Positions 1 through 10,096 of a stretch of DNA of 64,000 nucleotides are shown here, one piece after another. Made by a program: the position numbers and the translations under genes. The stretch lies in the NCBI RefSeq assembly GCF_000012845.1, contig NC_009615.1, positions 4,342,501-4,406,500 of the forward strand, given 5' to 3'. The DNA comes from Parabacteroides distasonis ATCC 8503. GTDB taxonomy: Bacteria; Bacteroidota; Bacteroidia; Bacteroidales; Tannerellaceae. Positions within the stretch are counted from its first letter, which is position 1; each line of letters starts with the position of its first letter. The notes beneath the pieces were generated by a model. It worked only from the letters and a program-made list of their open reading frames with translations. It did no database searches and was not told the origin of the DNA.

Positions 1-482
1 TGGCGGGCGATCTCCAATAAGGCACCTACGCCGCTACCGCCATCGTCCGCCCCGTCCAATGGGGTCCGGTGCTTGGAAGGATCGGGATCGTGGTCCGAAT
101 AGGGACGGCTGTCCCAATGCGCGAATAGTAAAACACGTTTACTATTCTCCGGATCAAACGAGCCTATGATGTTTCTCGCTTCCAGCTTCGTTCCGTCGTA
201 GGCGGTCAGTATCGCTTCCTGTTGGTAGACTTTGGCGCCAAAGCGCTTCAATTCAGATGCTAAGTAATCCCCGCATGCTTTATGAGCCGCCGTGTTAGGT
301 ACACGGGGACCAAAAGCGACTTGGTTCGCTACATAGGCGTAAGCGCTGTCTGCGTTGAAATCGGGAACAGCTGAGGCGATCGGTTGTTTTTTGATCTCCG
401 GCATATTACCTGTCTCTTTGGTTCCTTTGGCTCCACATGATAAAAGAGCAAAACTCAATAACGCAAAAAATAATCTGATCAT
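1..482 (-). CDS. M28-family zinc peptidase / glutaminyl cyclase-like lipoprotein (3' part outside window)
   Basis: The minus-strand frame opens at ATG 482 and is still open at base 1, giving about 160 N-terminal residues. A short hydrophobic signal ends in the lipobox-like LLSC (Cys at about residue 16), so the product is probably a lipoprotein. Further in come FAHWDSRPYSDHDPDPS and DGADDGGSGVGALLEIA, which match the first metal-binding His and Asp regions of the M28 fold. Bacteroidetes glutaminyl-peptide cyclotransferases of this fold carry the same AHxDxRP...GAxDGxSGVG pattern, so cyclase activity (N-terminal pyroglutamate formation on exported proteins) is as likely as aminopeptidase activity. 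The C-terminal metal ligands are outside the window, so the two cannot be separated. It starts 13 bp after the stop of the upstream dipeptidase gene, so it is probably the last visible gene of the gyrB-led transcript. Confidence 0.85.
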   Translation of the reverse strand, partial: MIRLFFALLSFALLSCGAKGTKETGNMPEIKKQPIASAVPDFNADSAYAYVANQVAFGPRVPNTAAHKACGDYLASELKRFGAKVYQQEAILTAYDGTKLEARNIIGSFDPENSKRVLLFAHWDSRPYSDHDPDPSKHRTPLDGADDGGSGVGALLEIAR

Positions 483-495
483 AAATCTGTTTTGT

Positions 496-2346
496 TTATA
501 ATGTTTTTACGGAGGCAGTCGCTTGAACCTCGTCTAATACACGCATCAAGTTTCCACCCCATATCTTGGCGATATCTTCCTCTGTATATCCTTTCTCTAT
601 TAATTTAACAGTGATCTGTATGAAATCGTTGTCACTTTCGCAACCGATAATTCCGCCACCGCCATCAAAATCAGAGCCGATACCTACATGATCGATACCG
701 GCGACTTTCACCATATGATCGATATGTTCGATCGCGTCGGTAAGGCTCGCGTTTTTATAATCCTCATTGATATAGCGGTCGAGCAAGCAAACTTGCGCTA
801 CGCCTCCATTTTGGGCAAGGGCCTTTAGTTGTTCGTCGGTCAGGTTACGGTCGTGCTTGCACATCGCCATGGATGAGGAATGCGAGCAGATGATCGGGGC
901 CTTGGACAATTTGATAACATCCCAAAATGACTTCTCAGAGGCATGAGACATATCCACCATGATACCTTGGCGATTCATCTCTTTCACAACCTCTTCACCA
1001 AACGGACTTAAACCGTCCCATTCTTTCTTGGTATGGGTGGATGAGTCGCAAATATCGTTATCGTAGGAGTGGCAGAGCGTGATATAATTGACACCTATCG
1101 CCTTGAACTTAGCGATATTCGCCAGATCCTTACCAATGCCGTATCCATTCTCTATACCGATAAAGAACGCTTTTTTCCCTTCATTCTTCAAGCGGATGAA
1201 GTCTTGGTTCGTAACGGCGATGCCACATAAATCCTTATTCAATTCAGCTTGCTTGCGAATACCTTCGATCAAGCCTGTTACTTTTTGTACGGCTTCTTGT
1301 AAAGAGACCTCATCACGTTTACCTTGTCCGATGAAGGCCGCAAGGAACACCCCGTCTAGTTTCCCTTCTTGCATCTTAGGGATGTTTACCCGGTTACGTT
1401 CCCGGTCCGCGATGCTGAATCCGGCACGTTTGAACCAGAAAGGAGTATCGGTATGTGTATCTACGGAAAGGAAATGCTTGTGCATCTCTTTGGCTTGGTG
1501 GAAAGTCTCGGCCTTTCCTATCAGATGGCGGAATATCCTTAACATCGTAGTGTCGCCTCCGTAAGTCAACGCTTCCGGATGCCATTGAACTCCCATGATG
1601 GATCGATTCGGATAAGCGTCGATAGCCTCGATAATACTGTCGGGCGCATAAGCGGTAGCCTTGAAGATAGGCGCCAACTCCTTGATCGCTTGATGATGAA
1701 GAGAGTTTACGGCTAAGGTATCTTTCCCTAGAATAGAGGCTAGCTGTGAGTTCGCGTCAACAAAGACACGGTGTGAGCCATACGAACTGGGTAAATCTTG
1801 CCTATGCTTGACAGAATGATCGCCACGTTGTGAGGGGATGTCTTGGTAAAGCGTACCGCCAAACGCTACATTCAACAGTTGCAATCCCCGGCATATGCCT
1901 AAGACGGGAATATTTTGATCGGTAGCCATCTTGATTAGTTTCAACTCATACAAATCGCGTACCGGATCGACTTCCTCCAGCTTTTCCCGAGGCTCCTCCT
2001 CATACCATAGAGGGTTTACATCCGCTCCTCCTATAAGAACTAACCCGTCTAAATTCGATACGATATTCCTGAGTACTTTACCGTCAGTAACAGCCGGGAT
2101 GATAATCGGAGTTCCCCCTGCCTTTACGATGGATTGGATATAGGTGGCCCCTACCCGGGAAGCACCACTTGAGATACTGGCGGAAATCCCGATCAATGGG
2201 GAGAATCGTGCCCGCACGTTTACATCGCAAGAGTCTGTCAACTCATATAGCTTTTTTAAGTTGGGGACTTCCGATCCGGGTGTCTGTGCCTGTGCTCCAC
2301 ATAAGATACTACAGGCGCATATTGCTGTGTATAAGATATTTTTCAT
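496..2346 (-). CDS. Exported fusion: class I glutamine amidotransferase-like (C26) domain + M19 membrane dipeptidase
   Basis: 616 residues with a signal peptide (about 1-20, ending GAQAQ). Residues 47-280 are a gamma-glutamyl-gamma-aminobutyrate hydrolase-type C26 domain: nucleophile Cys152 in GICRGLQLLNVAFGG and His256/Glu258 in GVQWHPEAL. From about residue 285 an M19 renal-dipeptidase domain follows: zinc pair His298/Asp300 in SVDTHTD, the bridging Glu probably in FIGIENGYG, the SHSSS segment and HVGIGSDFDGGGG. Both active sites look complete. A plausible reading is sequential periplasmic cleavage, gamma-glutamyl amide bonds first and dipeptides second, but substrates are unknown. It lies 22 bp after a paralogue that has no signal peptide, and 13 bp before an M28 peptidase, consistent with a peptide-scavenging operon. 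Confidence 0.9.
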   Translation of the reverse strand: MKNILYTAICACSILCGAQAQTPGSEVPNLKKLYELTDSCDVNVRARFSPLIGISASISSGASRVGATYIQSIVKAGGTPIIIPAVTDGKVLRNIVSNLDGLVLIGGADVNPLWYEEEPREKLEEVDPVRDLYELKLIKMATDQNIPVLGICRGLQLLNVAFGGTLYQDIPSQRGDHSVKHRQDLPSSYGSHRVFVDANSQLASILGKDTLAVNSLHHQAIKELAPIFKATAYAPDSIIEAIDAYPNRSIMGVQWHPEALTYGGDTTMLRIFRHLIGKAETFHQAKEMHKHFLSVDTHTDTPFWFKRAGFSIADRERNRVNIPKMQEGKLDGVFLAAFIGQGKRDEVSLQEAVQKVTGLIEGIRKQAELNKDLCGIAVTNQDFIRLKNEGKKAFFIGIENGYGIGKDLANIAKFKAIGVNYITLCHSYDNDICDSSTHTKKEWDGLSPFGEEVVKEMNRQGIMVDMSHASEKSFWDVIKLSKAPIICSHSSSMAMCKHDRNLTDEQLKALAQNGGVAQVCLLDRYINEDYKNASLTDAIEHIDHMVKVAGIDHVGIGSDFDGGGGIIGCESDNDFIQITVKLIEKGYTEEDIAKIWGGNLMRVLDEVQATASVKTL

Positions 2347-2368
2347 AATATGTAGTTGTTTTCGTTTG

Positions 2369-4141
2369 CTATTTGTTTGGAAAATCTTGTATAGCGGTCA
2401 TAACCCTTAGCAAGTTCCCACCCCATATTTTCCGTATATCTTCTTCTGTATATCCTTCTTCTAAAAGTCGGACGGTAATGTTAATCAACTCATTGGTAGC
2501 CGAGCAACCGATCAGTTCCCCGTCTCCGTCAAAATCCGAGCCGATTCCTACATGATCGATACCGATTAAATCCACGATATGATTGATATGGCGGATAGCG
2601 TCGCTTAAAGAAGCTTTTTCCTCTTCCTTATTGATGAATCCTTTGTATAGGCAGATTTGGGCGACACCCCCTTGAGCGGCCAGCGCTTTCAGTTGATCAT
2701 CCGTTAAATTGCGGGGATGATCGCAAAGCGCACGTGCGGAAGAGTGGGAGGCTATGATTGGCGTCTCGCTCACTTCCAGTACCTGATAAAAGGTACTTTC
2801 CGCCGCATGCGAGATATCAACCATGATTCCTAATCGGTTCATCTCTTTTACCACTTCCTTACCGAAAGGACTTAGTCCTTTCCATTCCTGTTTTCCTCTA
2901 GCGGAATCACAAATATCGTTATCCCCATTATGGCATAAGGTGATATAAGAAACTCCCATCTCCTTGAACATTCGTAGGTTTTCGACCAGCTTCCCTAAAG
3001 CGTACCCGTTCTCGATGCCGAGGCAGATCGCTTTTTTCCCTTGCGCCTTAATCGTCCGGATCTCTTGGGGGGTAGTCGCTATAACCATCCGGTCCGGATG
3101 TAAGGTTTGCTGGCGTTTTACTTGATTCAGCCGTTCTATCGCATACGCTGTCGCTGCCTGTAAGGATGCCTCATCTCGTTTACCTTGCGGGATATAGGCG
3201 ACCATAAAGGTTGCGTCGATACGCCCTTCTTCCATAAAAGGAAGATTCACTTTCCCTCCTTCTTTCTCCCCGATATTAAATTCACCGGGAAAGATCATTG
3301 GGGTATCTGTATGGGAATCGATCGTCACGATCCGTTGATGGATCGCTTTGGCTTTTGCGAAACGGCGGGCATTCTCGATATGGTAAGCGAATAGGGCTTT
3401 CATGGCCTCATCCCCTTGCGGAGCCATGGCCTCCGGATGCCATTGTACACCGAATATCGTTTTCTCCGTATGTTCCATAGCCTCATTGATTCCATCCGGG
3501 GCGGTCGCTGTCGCTCTAAATCCGGGGGCGACCTCTTTTACCGCTTGATGGTGGAAAGAGTTGACAAGGATTTGTTCTTCTCCATTGAAAATAGTACGTA
3601 GGCGGTTCATTCCCGGTTCGAGTGTTACCGTATGCGACGGATATTCCCGAGCCAATGTCTGGCTGTGTTTCAATAGAGCATGATTGGCTTGTGAATGGAT
3701 GTCTTGATAGACACTTCCTTCGAACGCTACATTCATGATCTGATGCCCCCGGCAAATACCCATGATCGGAATTTGTCGGTTAGCGGCCAAGCGAAGCAAT
3801 ATCAAATCGTATTCGTCACGTAACGTATCTACGTCTTGCAATTGCGGGATAGGCTCCTCATGCAAATAGAGCGGATTGATGTCTCCACCCCCGCTCATAA
3901 CTAATCCGTCTAGTTCGGAAACCAGTACGGTCAATGCTTTCAGATCCGTGATCACCGGGATAAGTACCGGGGCTCCCCCTGCGTCCAGCACGGCTTGCAC
4001 GTAGGTCTCGGCTATACAGGAAAGTCCGTCTCTCCGGTTAGCGGATATTCCTATTCGGGGAGGTTGAAGGCTTTCTTTAGCCGGTATATAATTATCAACT
4101 TCTTTGTATAGGGCCTCTAGATTCGGACGACGGACTTTCAT
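2369..4141 (-). CDS. Fusion C26 amidotransferase-like + M19 dipeptidase, no signal peptide
   Basis: About 590 residues, colinear with the downstream 616-residue paralogue. C26 markers are GICRGHQIMNVAFEGSVYQD and FGVQWHPEAM. M19 markers are TIDSHTDTP (His and Asp zinc ligands), LGIENGYALG, ASHSSARALCDHPRNL and HVGIGSDFDGDGE. The N-terminus (MKVRRPNLEALYKEVD) is charged with no hydrophobic stretch, so it should stay in the cytosol, unlike its paralogue. I place the start at ATG 4141, just after the gyrB stop; an ATG at 4153 would add MLKI and overlap gyrB by 8 bp. Neither start has a clear ribosome-binding site. It is almost certainly cotranscribed with gyrB and probably arose by tandem duplication followed by loss or gain of the export signal. 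Confidence 0.88.
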   Translation of the reverse strand: MKVRRPNLEALYKEVDNYIPAKESLQPPRIGISANRRDGLSCIAETYVQAVLDAGGAPVLIPVITDLKALTVLVSELDGLVMSGGGDINPLYLHEEPIPQLQDVDTLRDEYDLILLRLAANRQIPIMGICRGHQIMNVAFEGSVYQDIHSQANHALLKHSQTLAREYPSHTVTLEPGMNRLRTIFNGEEQILVNSFHHQAVKEVAPGFRATATAPDGINEAMEHTEKTIFGVQWHPEAMAPQGDEAMKALFAYHIENARRFAKAKAIHQRIVTIDSHTDTPMIFPGEFNIGEKEGGKVNLPFMEEGRIDATFMVAYIPQGKRDEASLQAATAYAIERLNQVKRQQTLHPDRMVIATTPQEIRTIKAQGKKAICLGIENGYALGKLVENLRMFKEMGVSYITLCHNGDNDICDSARGKQEWKGLSPFGKEVVKEMNRLGIMVDISHAAESTFYQVLEVSETPIIASHSSARALCDHPRNLTDDQLKALAAQGGVAQICLYKGFINKEEEKASLSDAIRHINHIVDLIGIDHVGIGSDFDGDGELIGCSATNELINITVRLLEEGYTEEDIRKIWGGNLLRVMTAIQDFPNK

Positions 4142-4145
4142 GATT

Positions 4146-6128
<1,983 letters not shown>

Positions 6129-6155
6129 TTATCTATGTCCTCAAAAAAAATCTAA

Positions 6156-6163
6156 CAAATGTA
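6156..6163 (-). promoter_or_regulatory. Probable -7 promoter element for gyrB
   Basis: The minus strand reads TACATTTG, an exact match to the Bacteroidetes -7 consensus TAnnTTTG, about 55 bp before the gyrB start. No strong -33 TTTG was confirmed. Confidence 0.5.
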
Positions 6164-6228
6164 GTGATTTTTATCGAGATAGCGAAGTGGGGGATGTGAA
6201 AATAGCGAAAAAAGGACGGGTATAATAA

Positions 6229-6269
6229 AAAAGGAGAGAGATAAGCCATGAACTTATCTCTCTCCTTTT
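6229..6269 (-). terminator. Intrinsic terminator after the tRNA-Glu/rpsT unit
   Basis: A perfect 17-bp stem (6229-6245 with 6253-6269) with a 7-nt loop, lying 3 bp beyond the encoded CCA of the tRNA. On the minus strand the stem ends in T-rich sequence. It separates this unit from the gyrB promoter. Confidence 0.85.
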
Positions 6270-6272
6270 GGT

Positions 6273-6347
6273 TGGTAGCCCATAGGGGAATCGAACCCCT
6301 CTTTCAAGAATGAAAATCTTGCGTCCTAGCCGATAGACGAATGGGCC
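6273..6347 (-). tRNA. tRNA-Glu (anticodon TTC), CCA encoded
   Basis: The minus strand folds into a standard cloverleaf: acceptor GGCCCAT/ATGGGCT (first pair G-U), anticodon stem CAAGA/TCTTG around loop TTTTCAT (anticodon TTC), and T arm GGGGTTCGATTCCCC. The discriminator is A at 6276, followed by an encoded CCA (6273-6275). The mature body is identical to the copy at 6712-6783. Confidence 0.97.
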
Positions 6348-6359
6348 ATTAGGTTTAAA

Positions 6360-6388
6360 AAAGCCGGGCTTATTGAGAGTCCGGCTTT
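6360..6388 (-). terminator. Hairpin between rpsT and the downstream tRNA-Glu
   Basis: An 11-bp stem with one G-U pair (6360-6370 with 6378-6388, core AGCCGG/CCGGCT) and a 7-nt loop, followed on the minus strand by a T run. It lies 27 bp after the rpsT stop. It may attenuate read-through into the second tRNA-Glu or act as a processing site. Confidence 0.7.
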
Positions 6389-6415
6389 ATACTTGTAAAA
6401 GTAATTACCTTCTGC

Positions 6416-6670
6416 TTATGCTAGCGCATTAACGTGCTTAGCCAACTTAGATTTCAGATTACCGGCCTTGTTCTTGTGGATAACGTTCTTTTTTGCAAGC
6501 TTATCCAACATAGAGCATACCTTAGGGAATAAAGCTTGTGCCTCATTCTTGTCTTCAGTAGCGCGCAAAACTTTCATAGCGTTTCTAGCTGTCTTTGCGT
6601 AATATCTGTTACGCAAACGTCTTGCGTTTGTCTGTCTGATTCTCTTGATTGATGACTTATGATTTGCCAT
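6416..6670 (-). CDS. rpsT: 30S ribosomal protein S20
   Basis: 84 residues, basic, beginning [22 protein letters not shown], the typical S20 N-terminus that binds 16S rRNA, and ending in a helical, lysine-rich tail ([16 protein letters not shown]). Length and composition match bacterial S20. It sits between two tRNA-Glu genes on the same strand, and all three are probably transcribed from the promoter near 6845, so the mRNA would be released by tRNA processing on both sides. Confidence 0.97.
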   Translation of the reverse strand: MANHKSSIKRIRQTNARRLRNRYYAKTARNAMKVLRATEDKNEAQALFPKVCSMLDKLAKKNVIHKNKAGNLKSKLAKHVNALA

Positions 6671-6711
6671 TTCTAGATCTTCTCTTTATTGTTTTTTAAT
6701 CCTGTTTATTG

Positions 6712-6783
6712 TAGCCCATAGGGGAATCGAACCCCTCTTTCAAGAATGAAAATCTTGCGTCCTAGCCGATAGACGAATGGGCC
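6712..6783 (-). tRNA. tRNA-Glu (anticodon TTC), CCA not encoded
   Basis: The 72-nt body, including the discriminator A at 6712, is identical to the copy at 6276-6347. After the discriminator the minus strand reads CAA instead of CCA, so the 3' CCA must be added by the CCA-adding enzyme. It is the first gene of the tRNA-Glu/rpsT/tRNA-Glu unit. Confidence 0.97.
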
Positions 6784-6841
6784 AAAATGTCAAAGCTCTC
6801 ACTTATAGCGTTCTAAGAAAGTGATTTCCCGATTGCGAGTG

Positions 6842-6849
6842 CAAAGATA
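6842..6849 (-). promoter_or_regulatory. -7 promoter element for the tRNA-Glu/rpsT unit
   Basis: The minus strand reads TATCTTTG, an exact TAnnTTTG match, 58 bp upstream of the first tRNA-Glu. Confidence 0.65.
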
Positions 6850-6899
6850 GACGATCTCTCTGAACTGGCAAAACATTTCGAAGGAAAATTTAATGCTAC

Positions 6900-7304
6900 T
6901 CACTGTTTTAACTTCTCTTTAGAACTTATATCTTCCAGATGAATTTCCAAGGCTTTAACGGAAATATTTATTTCCCAGATACATACACATAACGACGCCG
7001 CTAATAGCAATAAGGCTATGCCAAATATCCATGCGGCGAAAACCTGCCACGATACATAAATGAAGAACATAGCGATCACGCAGAGCAGCAAACTGAGTAT
7101 TCCTAATATTTGCATGGAACGGGTCAGATAGAGCCTTTTCCGCAGGTTCGCTATCTGGGCGATATCCTTGGGGTCATGGGTTTGCTGATGCTTTTCTTTC
7201 AAGGCACGCACTACGCTGGCGTATGAAAGGAAGCGATTCGTATAGGCCAACAATATCAATGATATGGCGGAAAATAATAAAGAAGGGGTCGTTAAGTCCA
7301 ACAT
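6900..7304 (-). CDS. DUF2721-type small membrane protein
   Basis: 134 residues. The N-terminus TTPSLLFSAISLILLAYTNR is the typical opening of DUF2721 proteins. Three hydrophobic segments are visible (about 8-24, 62-84 and 88-110) with a charged loop (VVRALKEKHQQTHDPKDIAQ) between the first two and a hydrophilic C-terminal helix. Function of the family is unknown. It diverges from recO, with only about 40 bp between the gene start and the recO promoter. Confidence 0.8.
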   Translation of the reverse strand: MLDLTTPSLLFSAISLILLAYTNRFLSYASVVRALKEKHQQTHDPKDIAQIANLRKRLYLTRSMQILGILSLLLCVIAMFFIYVSWQVFAAWIFGIALLLLAASLCVCIWEINISVKALEIHLEDISSKEKLKQ

Positions 7305-7343
7305 AATTCTATACTTTAATTATATGTATAACGTTAATTTGAG

Positions 7344-7351
7344 TATCTTTG
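7344..7351 (+). promoter_or_regulatory. -7 promoter element for recO
   Basis: TATCTTTG, an exact TAnnTTTG match, 30 bp before the chosen recO start. It argues against an upstream ATG at 7349, which would lie inside the element. Confidence 0.65.
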
Positions 7352-7381
7352 TTCTTAATCATCGTCGCAAAGATACGAATT

Positions 7382-8107
7382 ATGTTGTGTAAAACGAGGG
7401 GGATTGTCTTGCATACGATCCCTTACAATGATAAATATTCTATTATATATATGTATACGGAGGCGTTTGGCCGGGCCTCGTATCTGGTTAGTCGTAGCCG
7501 AGGGAAGAAAAGCACGGTATCGAAGGCTTTGTTTATACCTTTGTCCGTTCTGGAAATGGAGGTGGAGCACTTGAATAAGCGGGACTTGCACCGGATTAAG
7601 GAGACCCGCATTTGTTTTCCGCTGAATGATGTTTGTTGTGATCCGGTTAAGAATGTATTGGCGCTTTTCCTCTCGGAGGTTCTTTTTAGGGTCGTGAAAG
7701 ATACGGAGCCGGATCCCCGTTTATTTGATTATTTATACGAGTCCATACATCTATTGGAGTATGCGGATAAAGGTATCGCTAATTTTCATATGGTTTTCTT
7801 GTTAGGTCTTCTCCACCATCTCGGTATTTTCCCGAATATGGAATCGCATAGGGTGGGATATTATTTCGATATGTTGAATGGGGTGTTTACGGATCATATC
7901 CCGATGCATCGGCATTATTTAAATAAGGTGGAGAGCGCTTTCTTTTCCCGTTTGCTGCGTATCAGTTTTGAGAATATGTCGCTTTATGGTTTTTCCCGGC
8001 AAGAGCGGGCCCGTATTATTCATCGTATTCTTGAGTATTACCGTCTACATCTCCCGGATTTTCCGGAAATCAAATCGTTATCGGTGATGCAAAGCTTATT
8101 TGATTGA
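7382..8107 (+). CDS. recO: DNA repair protein RecO
   Basis: 241 residues from ATG 7382. It begins MLCKTRGIVLHTIPYNDKYS, the characteristic OB-fold N-terminus of RecO, followed by SYLVSRSRGKKS and the helical C-terminal half (NVLALFLSEVLFRVVKD, FHMVFLLGLLHHLGIFPN). RecO loads RecA on SSB-coated DNA with RecR in the RecFOR pathway. The zinc-finger cysteines found in some RecO proteins are not evident, as is common in Bacteroidetes. The longer frame from 7349 would start within the promoter, so 7382 is preferred. A 22-bp-period repeat array begins 31 bp after the stop. Confidence 0.93.
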   Translation: MLCKTRGIVLHTIPYNDKYSIIYMYTEAFGRASYLVSRSRGKKSTVSKALFIPLSVLEMEVEHLNKRDLHRIKETRICFPLNDVCCDPVKNVLALFLSEVLFRVVKDTEPDPRLFDYLYESIHLLEYADKGIANFHMVFLLGLLHHLGIFPNMESHRVGYYFDMLNGVFTDHIPMHRHYLNKVESAFFSRLLRISFENMSLYGFSRQERARIIHRILEYYRLHLPDFPEIKSLSVMQSLFD

Positions 8108-8138
8108 TCTATTTGATGTTATATTAGCTCTTGAAAAC

Positions 8139-8204
8139 ACGTACGTGTTTTTTGAAAAAGACGTACATGTTTTTCCGGAAACACGTACATGTTTTTTCGG
8201 AAAT
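8139..8204 (+). repeat. Array A: three tandem 22-bp units, core ACGTACATGT
   Basis: Units begin at 8139, 8161 and 8183, exactly 22 bp apart. Each opens with ACGTAC(A/G)TGTTTTT and continues with a looser AAA/CGGAAA half. It lies between the recO stop and the tRNA-Arg promoter. A 73-codon frame crosses it and the tRNA but is not considered real. Same architecture as arrays at 19386, 19511, 33260, 41568 and 55953, which have different cores. Confidence 0.85.
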
Positions 8205-8270
8205 AATGAGAAGCTTCCGGATAGGCGGGAAAAACATCCGATAACGGTTGCCTATTTGAGGAAAAGATTA

Positions 8271-8278
8271 TACTTTTG
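8271..8278 (+). promoter_or_regulatory. Promoter of tRNA-Arg
   Basis: -7 element TACTTTTG (TAnnTTTG), with TTG at 8248-8250 placed 20 bp upstream as a -33 element. The tRNA begins 17 bp downstream. Confidence 0.65.
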
Positions 8279-8294
8279 CAATCTCAAAAGAGTT

Positions 8295-8366
8295 GGTCTT
8301 GTAGTTCAACGGATAGAATAGAAGTTTCCTAAACTTTAGATCCGGGTTCGATTCCCGGCGAGACTA
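8295..8366 (+). tRNA. tRNA-Arg (anticodon CCT)
   Basis: Cloverleaf: acceptor GGTCTTG/CGAGACT, D arm GTTC-AACGGATA-GAAT, anticodon stem GAAGT/ACTTT around TTCCTAA (anticodon CCT, reads AGG), T arm CCGGGTTCGATTCCCGG, and discriminator A. CCA is not encoded (CTA follows). Confidence 0.95.
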
Positions 8367-8450
8367 CTATATGAATATTAGATGTATTTCCACAAGCTCG
8401 TTGTTCATGCAATCTTCGTTTGTCATAGCTGTAATGTCTTAATTTTGATC

Positions 8451-9524
8451 TTATGGAACTTTATCAAGTATTTTCTCGCCGATCATGGGTGTAAGAAGTT
8501 TATAGGATTGCGGTTTTGATGCTTTATGGATATTTTCCAGTGGCTCGTACCAAGGATGTTTGCTCAAGGCATATTTGGAATGATGTACCGTGAGCACCTG
8601 TTTGGGGTGCAAATCTTTGATAGCGAGTGGAAGATCATCAGGCATTAGATGTATATAACGCCAGTCTTCATTATATTGTCCGTTTTCCATGATGGCTAGA
8701 TCTATTTGTGGAAATCTTTTGCCGATCTCCGCAAAATGGGTATCGTACCCTCCGTCTCCCGATAGATATATTTGTTGCTTACCGTCTATCATAAATGAGG
8801 CCCATAGCGTTTGGGCGTTTTTTAATAATCGGTTTGAGAAATGACGGGCGGGCAAGCAGTATATTTGGCAGTCGTTATCAATGCGATAACTATCATACCA
8901 ATCCATTTCCACGATGTGTTCCGGAGAGAATCCCCAATATTCAAAATATTCCCCTACGCCTAGTCCGCAGATTATGGTTCCTATACGATCTTTCAGTTGT
9001 TTAACCGTATAATAATCCAAATGATCCCAATGCTCGTGGGTAATTATCAAGAAATCAATATCAGGGATGTCCTCCGGCTTGTAGAGATCTGTGCCTTTAA
9101 ATGGCTGAAACATCAAGGAGGCCGGAAACCTATTTGTTAATACGGGATCTATCAGAAATCGCTTGCCCCCGTTTTGGATCAAATAAGATGAATGACCAAA
9201 CCAAATAACAAGGTCTTCATTTCGGTCCAGATGAAGTAAATCCGTTTTTACGGTCGGTAAACTTTTATGGGGTTTTAAATCGGGTTGTTTTCCAAAGAAG
9301 AAGTCCCAAAATACTTGTACCCCTCCTTTTTTCATCGTTGTAGTTGGTGTAAGATGGATATTATGGAATTTCCCATCCCGGTAATTGGGCGAGCGCTTGA
9401 TTCGCTCCAATCTCTCTCCCCGGGGTAAATGTCCGAATGCGGGATGGTAGAATATAATGGATGCCGTCCCTATCAGTAAAACTACAAATAGTAGAATTGA
9501 GATCATAACTTTTTTATGTTTCAT
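8451..9524 (-). CDS. Membrane-anchored metallo-beta-lactamase-fold hydrolase (NAPE-PLD/UlaG-like)
   Basis: About 357 residues from ATG 9524 (MKHKKVMISILLFVVLLIG); an upstream ATG at 9551 would put nine extra residues before this signal anchor. After the N-terminal hydrophobic segment come HPAFGHLPRGERLERIKRSP, then VIWFGHSSYLIQNGGKRFLIDPVL and the metal motif IITHEHWDHLDYYT (HxHxDH), with further ligands in LPARHFSNR, YLSGDGGYDTHF and LTVHHSKYAL. This layout matches the MBL family that includes N-acyl-phosphatidylethanolamine phospholipase D. A lipid or lipid-like phosphodiester substrate on the outer face of the membrane is possible but not shown. A short hypothetical lipoprotein precedes it on the same strand. 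Confidence 0.85.
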   Translation of the reverse strand: MKHKKVMISILLFVVLLIGTASIIFYHPAFGHLPRGERLERIKRSPNYRDGKFHNIHLTPTTTMKKGGVQVFWDFFFGKQPDLKPHKSLPTVKTDLLHLDRNEDLVIWFGHSSYLIQNGGKRFLIDPVLTNRFPASLMFQPFKGTDLYKPEDIPDIDFLIITHEHWDHLDYYTVKQLKDRIGTIICGLGVGEYFEYWGFSPEHIVEMDWYDSYRIDNDCQIYCLPARHFSNRLLKNAQTLWASFMIDGKQQIYLSGDGGYDTHFAEIGKRFPQIDLAIMENGQYNEDWRYIHLMPDDLPLAIKDLHPKQVLTVHHSKYALSKHPWYEPLENIHKASKPQSYKLLTPMIGEKILDKVP

Positions 9525-9597
9525 TTTTACGATCGTGGAGAGTTGGGACAAGGCCGGCGCCTCTATGTGATTGAGTACATAATTGGTAGTGTATTCT

Positions 9598-9999
9598 TTA
9601 ATAGGCCTTAAACGTTACCCATTCGCCATTATATAGACATTTAAAAGTCCGACCACTAATCCATACGTTCTCTAGTGTTGTTTGGCCGTCTTCATAGTCC
9701 ATATAAAGTATATCGGTATAGTAATTGTCCCAGTCCCAGTAGAATGGAATTTCCTCTCGATCTATGCGTCCGCTTGGGTAATGATAAATTCTTGTATCCC
9801 ATCCTTTCCCATCCGGATTAAATGTAAGTTGCTGCTCACAATCCAAGCCGTCTACGACAAACCAATCTGTCCATACATAATTACATAAATCATAGGTGAT
9901 TTCCTCATACGGATCATAATACGGATCCTCCTCGCAACTACTGAACCCGCATAAGACGGCGATCAATAAGAATATGTTTATTAAATATCTTTTAGCCAT
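9598..9999 (-). CDS. Small hypothetical lipoprotein
   Basis: 133 residues. The N-terminus has a hydrophobic stretch and lipobox GFSSC (Cys at about 22), then an acidic EEDPYYDPYEE patch typical of surface-directed Bacteroidetes lipoproteins. The rest is rich in Tyr and Trp (WTDWFVVDGLDCEQQLTFNPDGKGW, quoted only to position 64 approximately) and looks like a compact beta domain that reports a lipocalin-like fold, though no family is recognised. It has its own -7 element and precedes the MBL hydrolase by about 70 bp. Confidence 0.72.
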   Translation of the reverse strand: MAKRYLINIFLLIAVLCGFSSCEEDPYYDPYEEITYDLCNYVWTDWFVVDGLDCEQQLTFNPDGKGWDTRIYHYPSGRIDREEIPFYWDWDNYYTDILYMDYEDGQTTLENVWISGRTFKCLYNGEWVTFKAY

Positions 10000-10037
10000 A
10001 ACTCTATACCTTTAAATACGATTCGGAGGTAAAGATA

Positions 10038-10045
10038 CAAATTTA
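10038..10045 (-). promoter_or_regulatory. -7 promoter element for the small lipoprotein gene
   Basis: The minus strand reads TAAATTTG (TAnnTTTG), 39 bp upstream of ATG 9999. It is back to back with the plus-strand element at 10070. Confidence 0.5.
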
Positions 10046-10069
10046 AGGAAAGGATATTTCTTTTTTTTA

Positions 10070-10077
10070 TATCTTTA
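10070..10077 (+). promoter_or_regulatory. Near-consensus -7 element for the RsbW/STAS pair
   Basis: TATCTTTA, one base off TAnnTTTG, 20 bp before ATG 10097 and preceded by a T-rich tract. Confidence 0.45.
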
Positions 10078-10096
10078 GCGCAAAATTTTCAGATAT

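Noticed and set aside
8100..8321. A 73-codon plus-strand frame after recO
   Set aside because: It runs through the 22-bp repeat array, the tRNA promoter and into the tRNA-Arg; its Val/Phe repeats are a by-product of the array.
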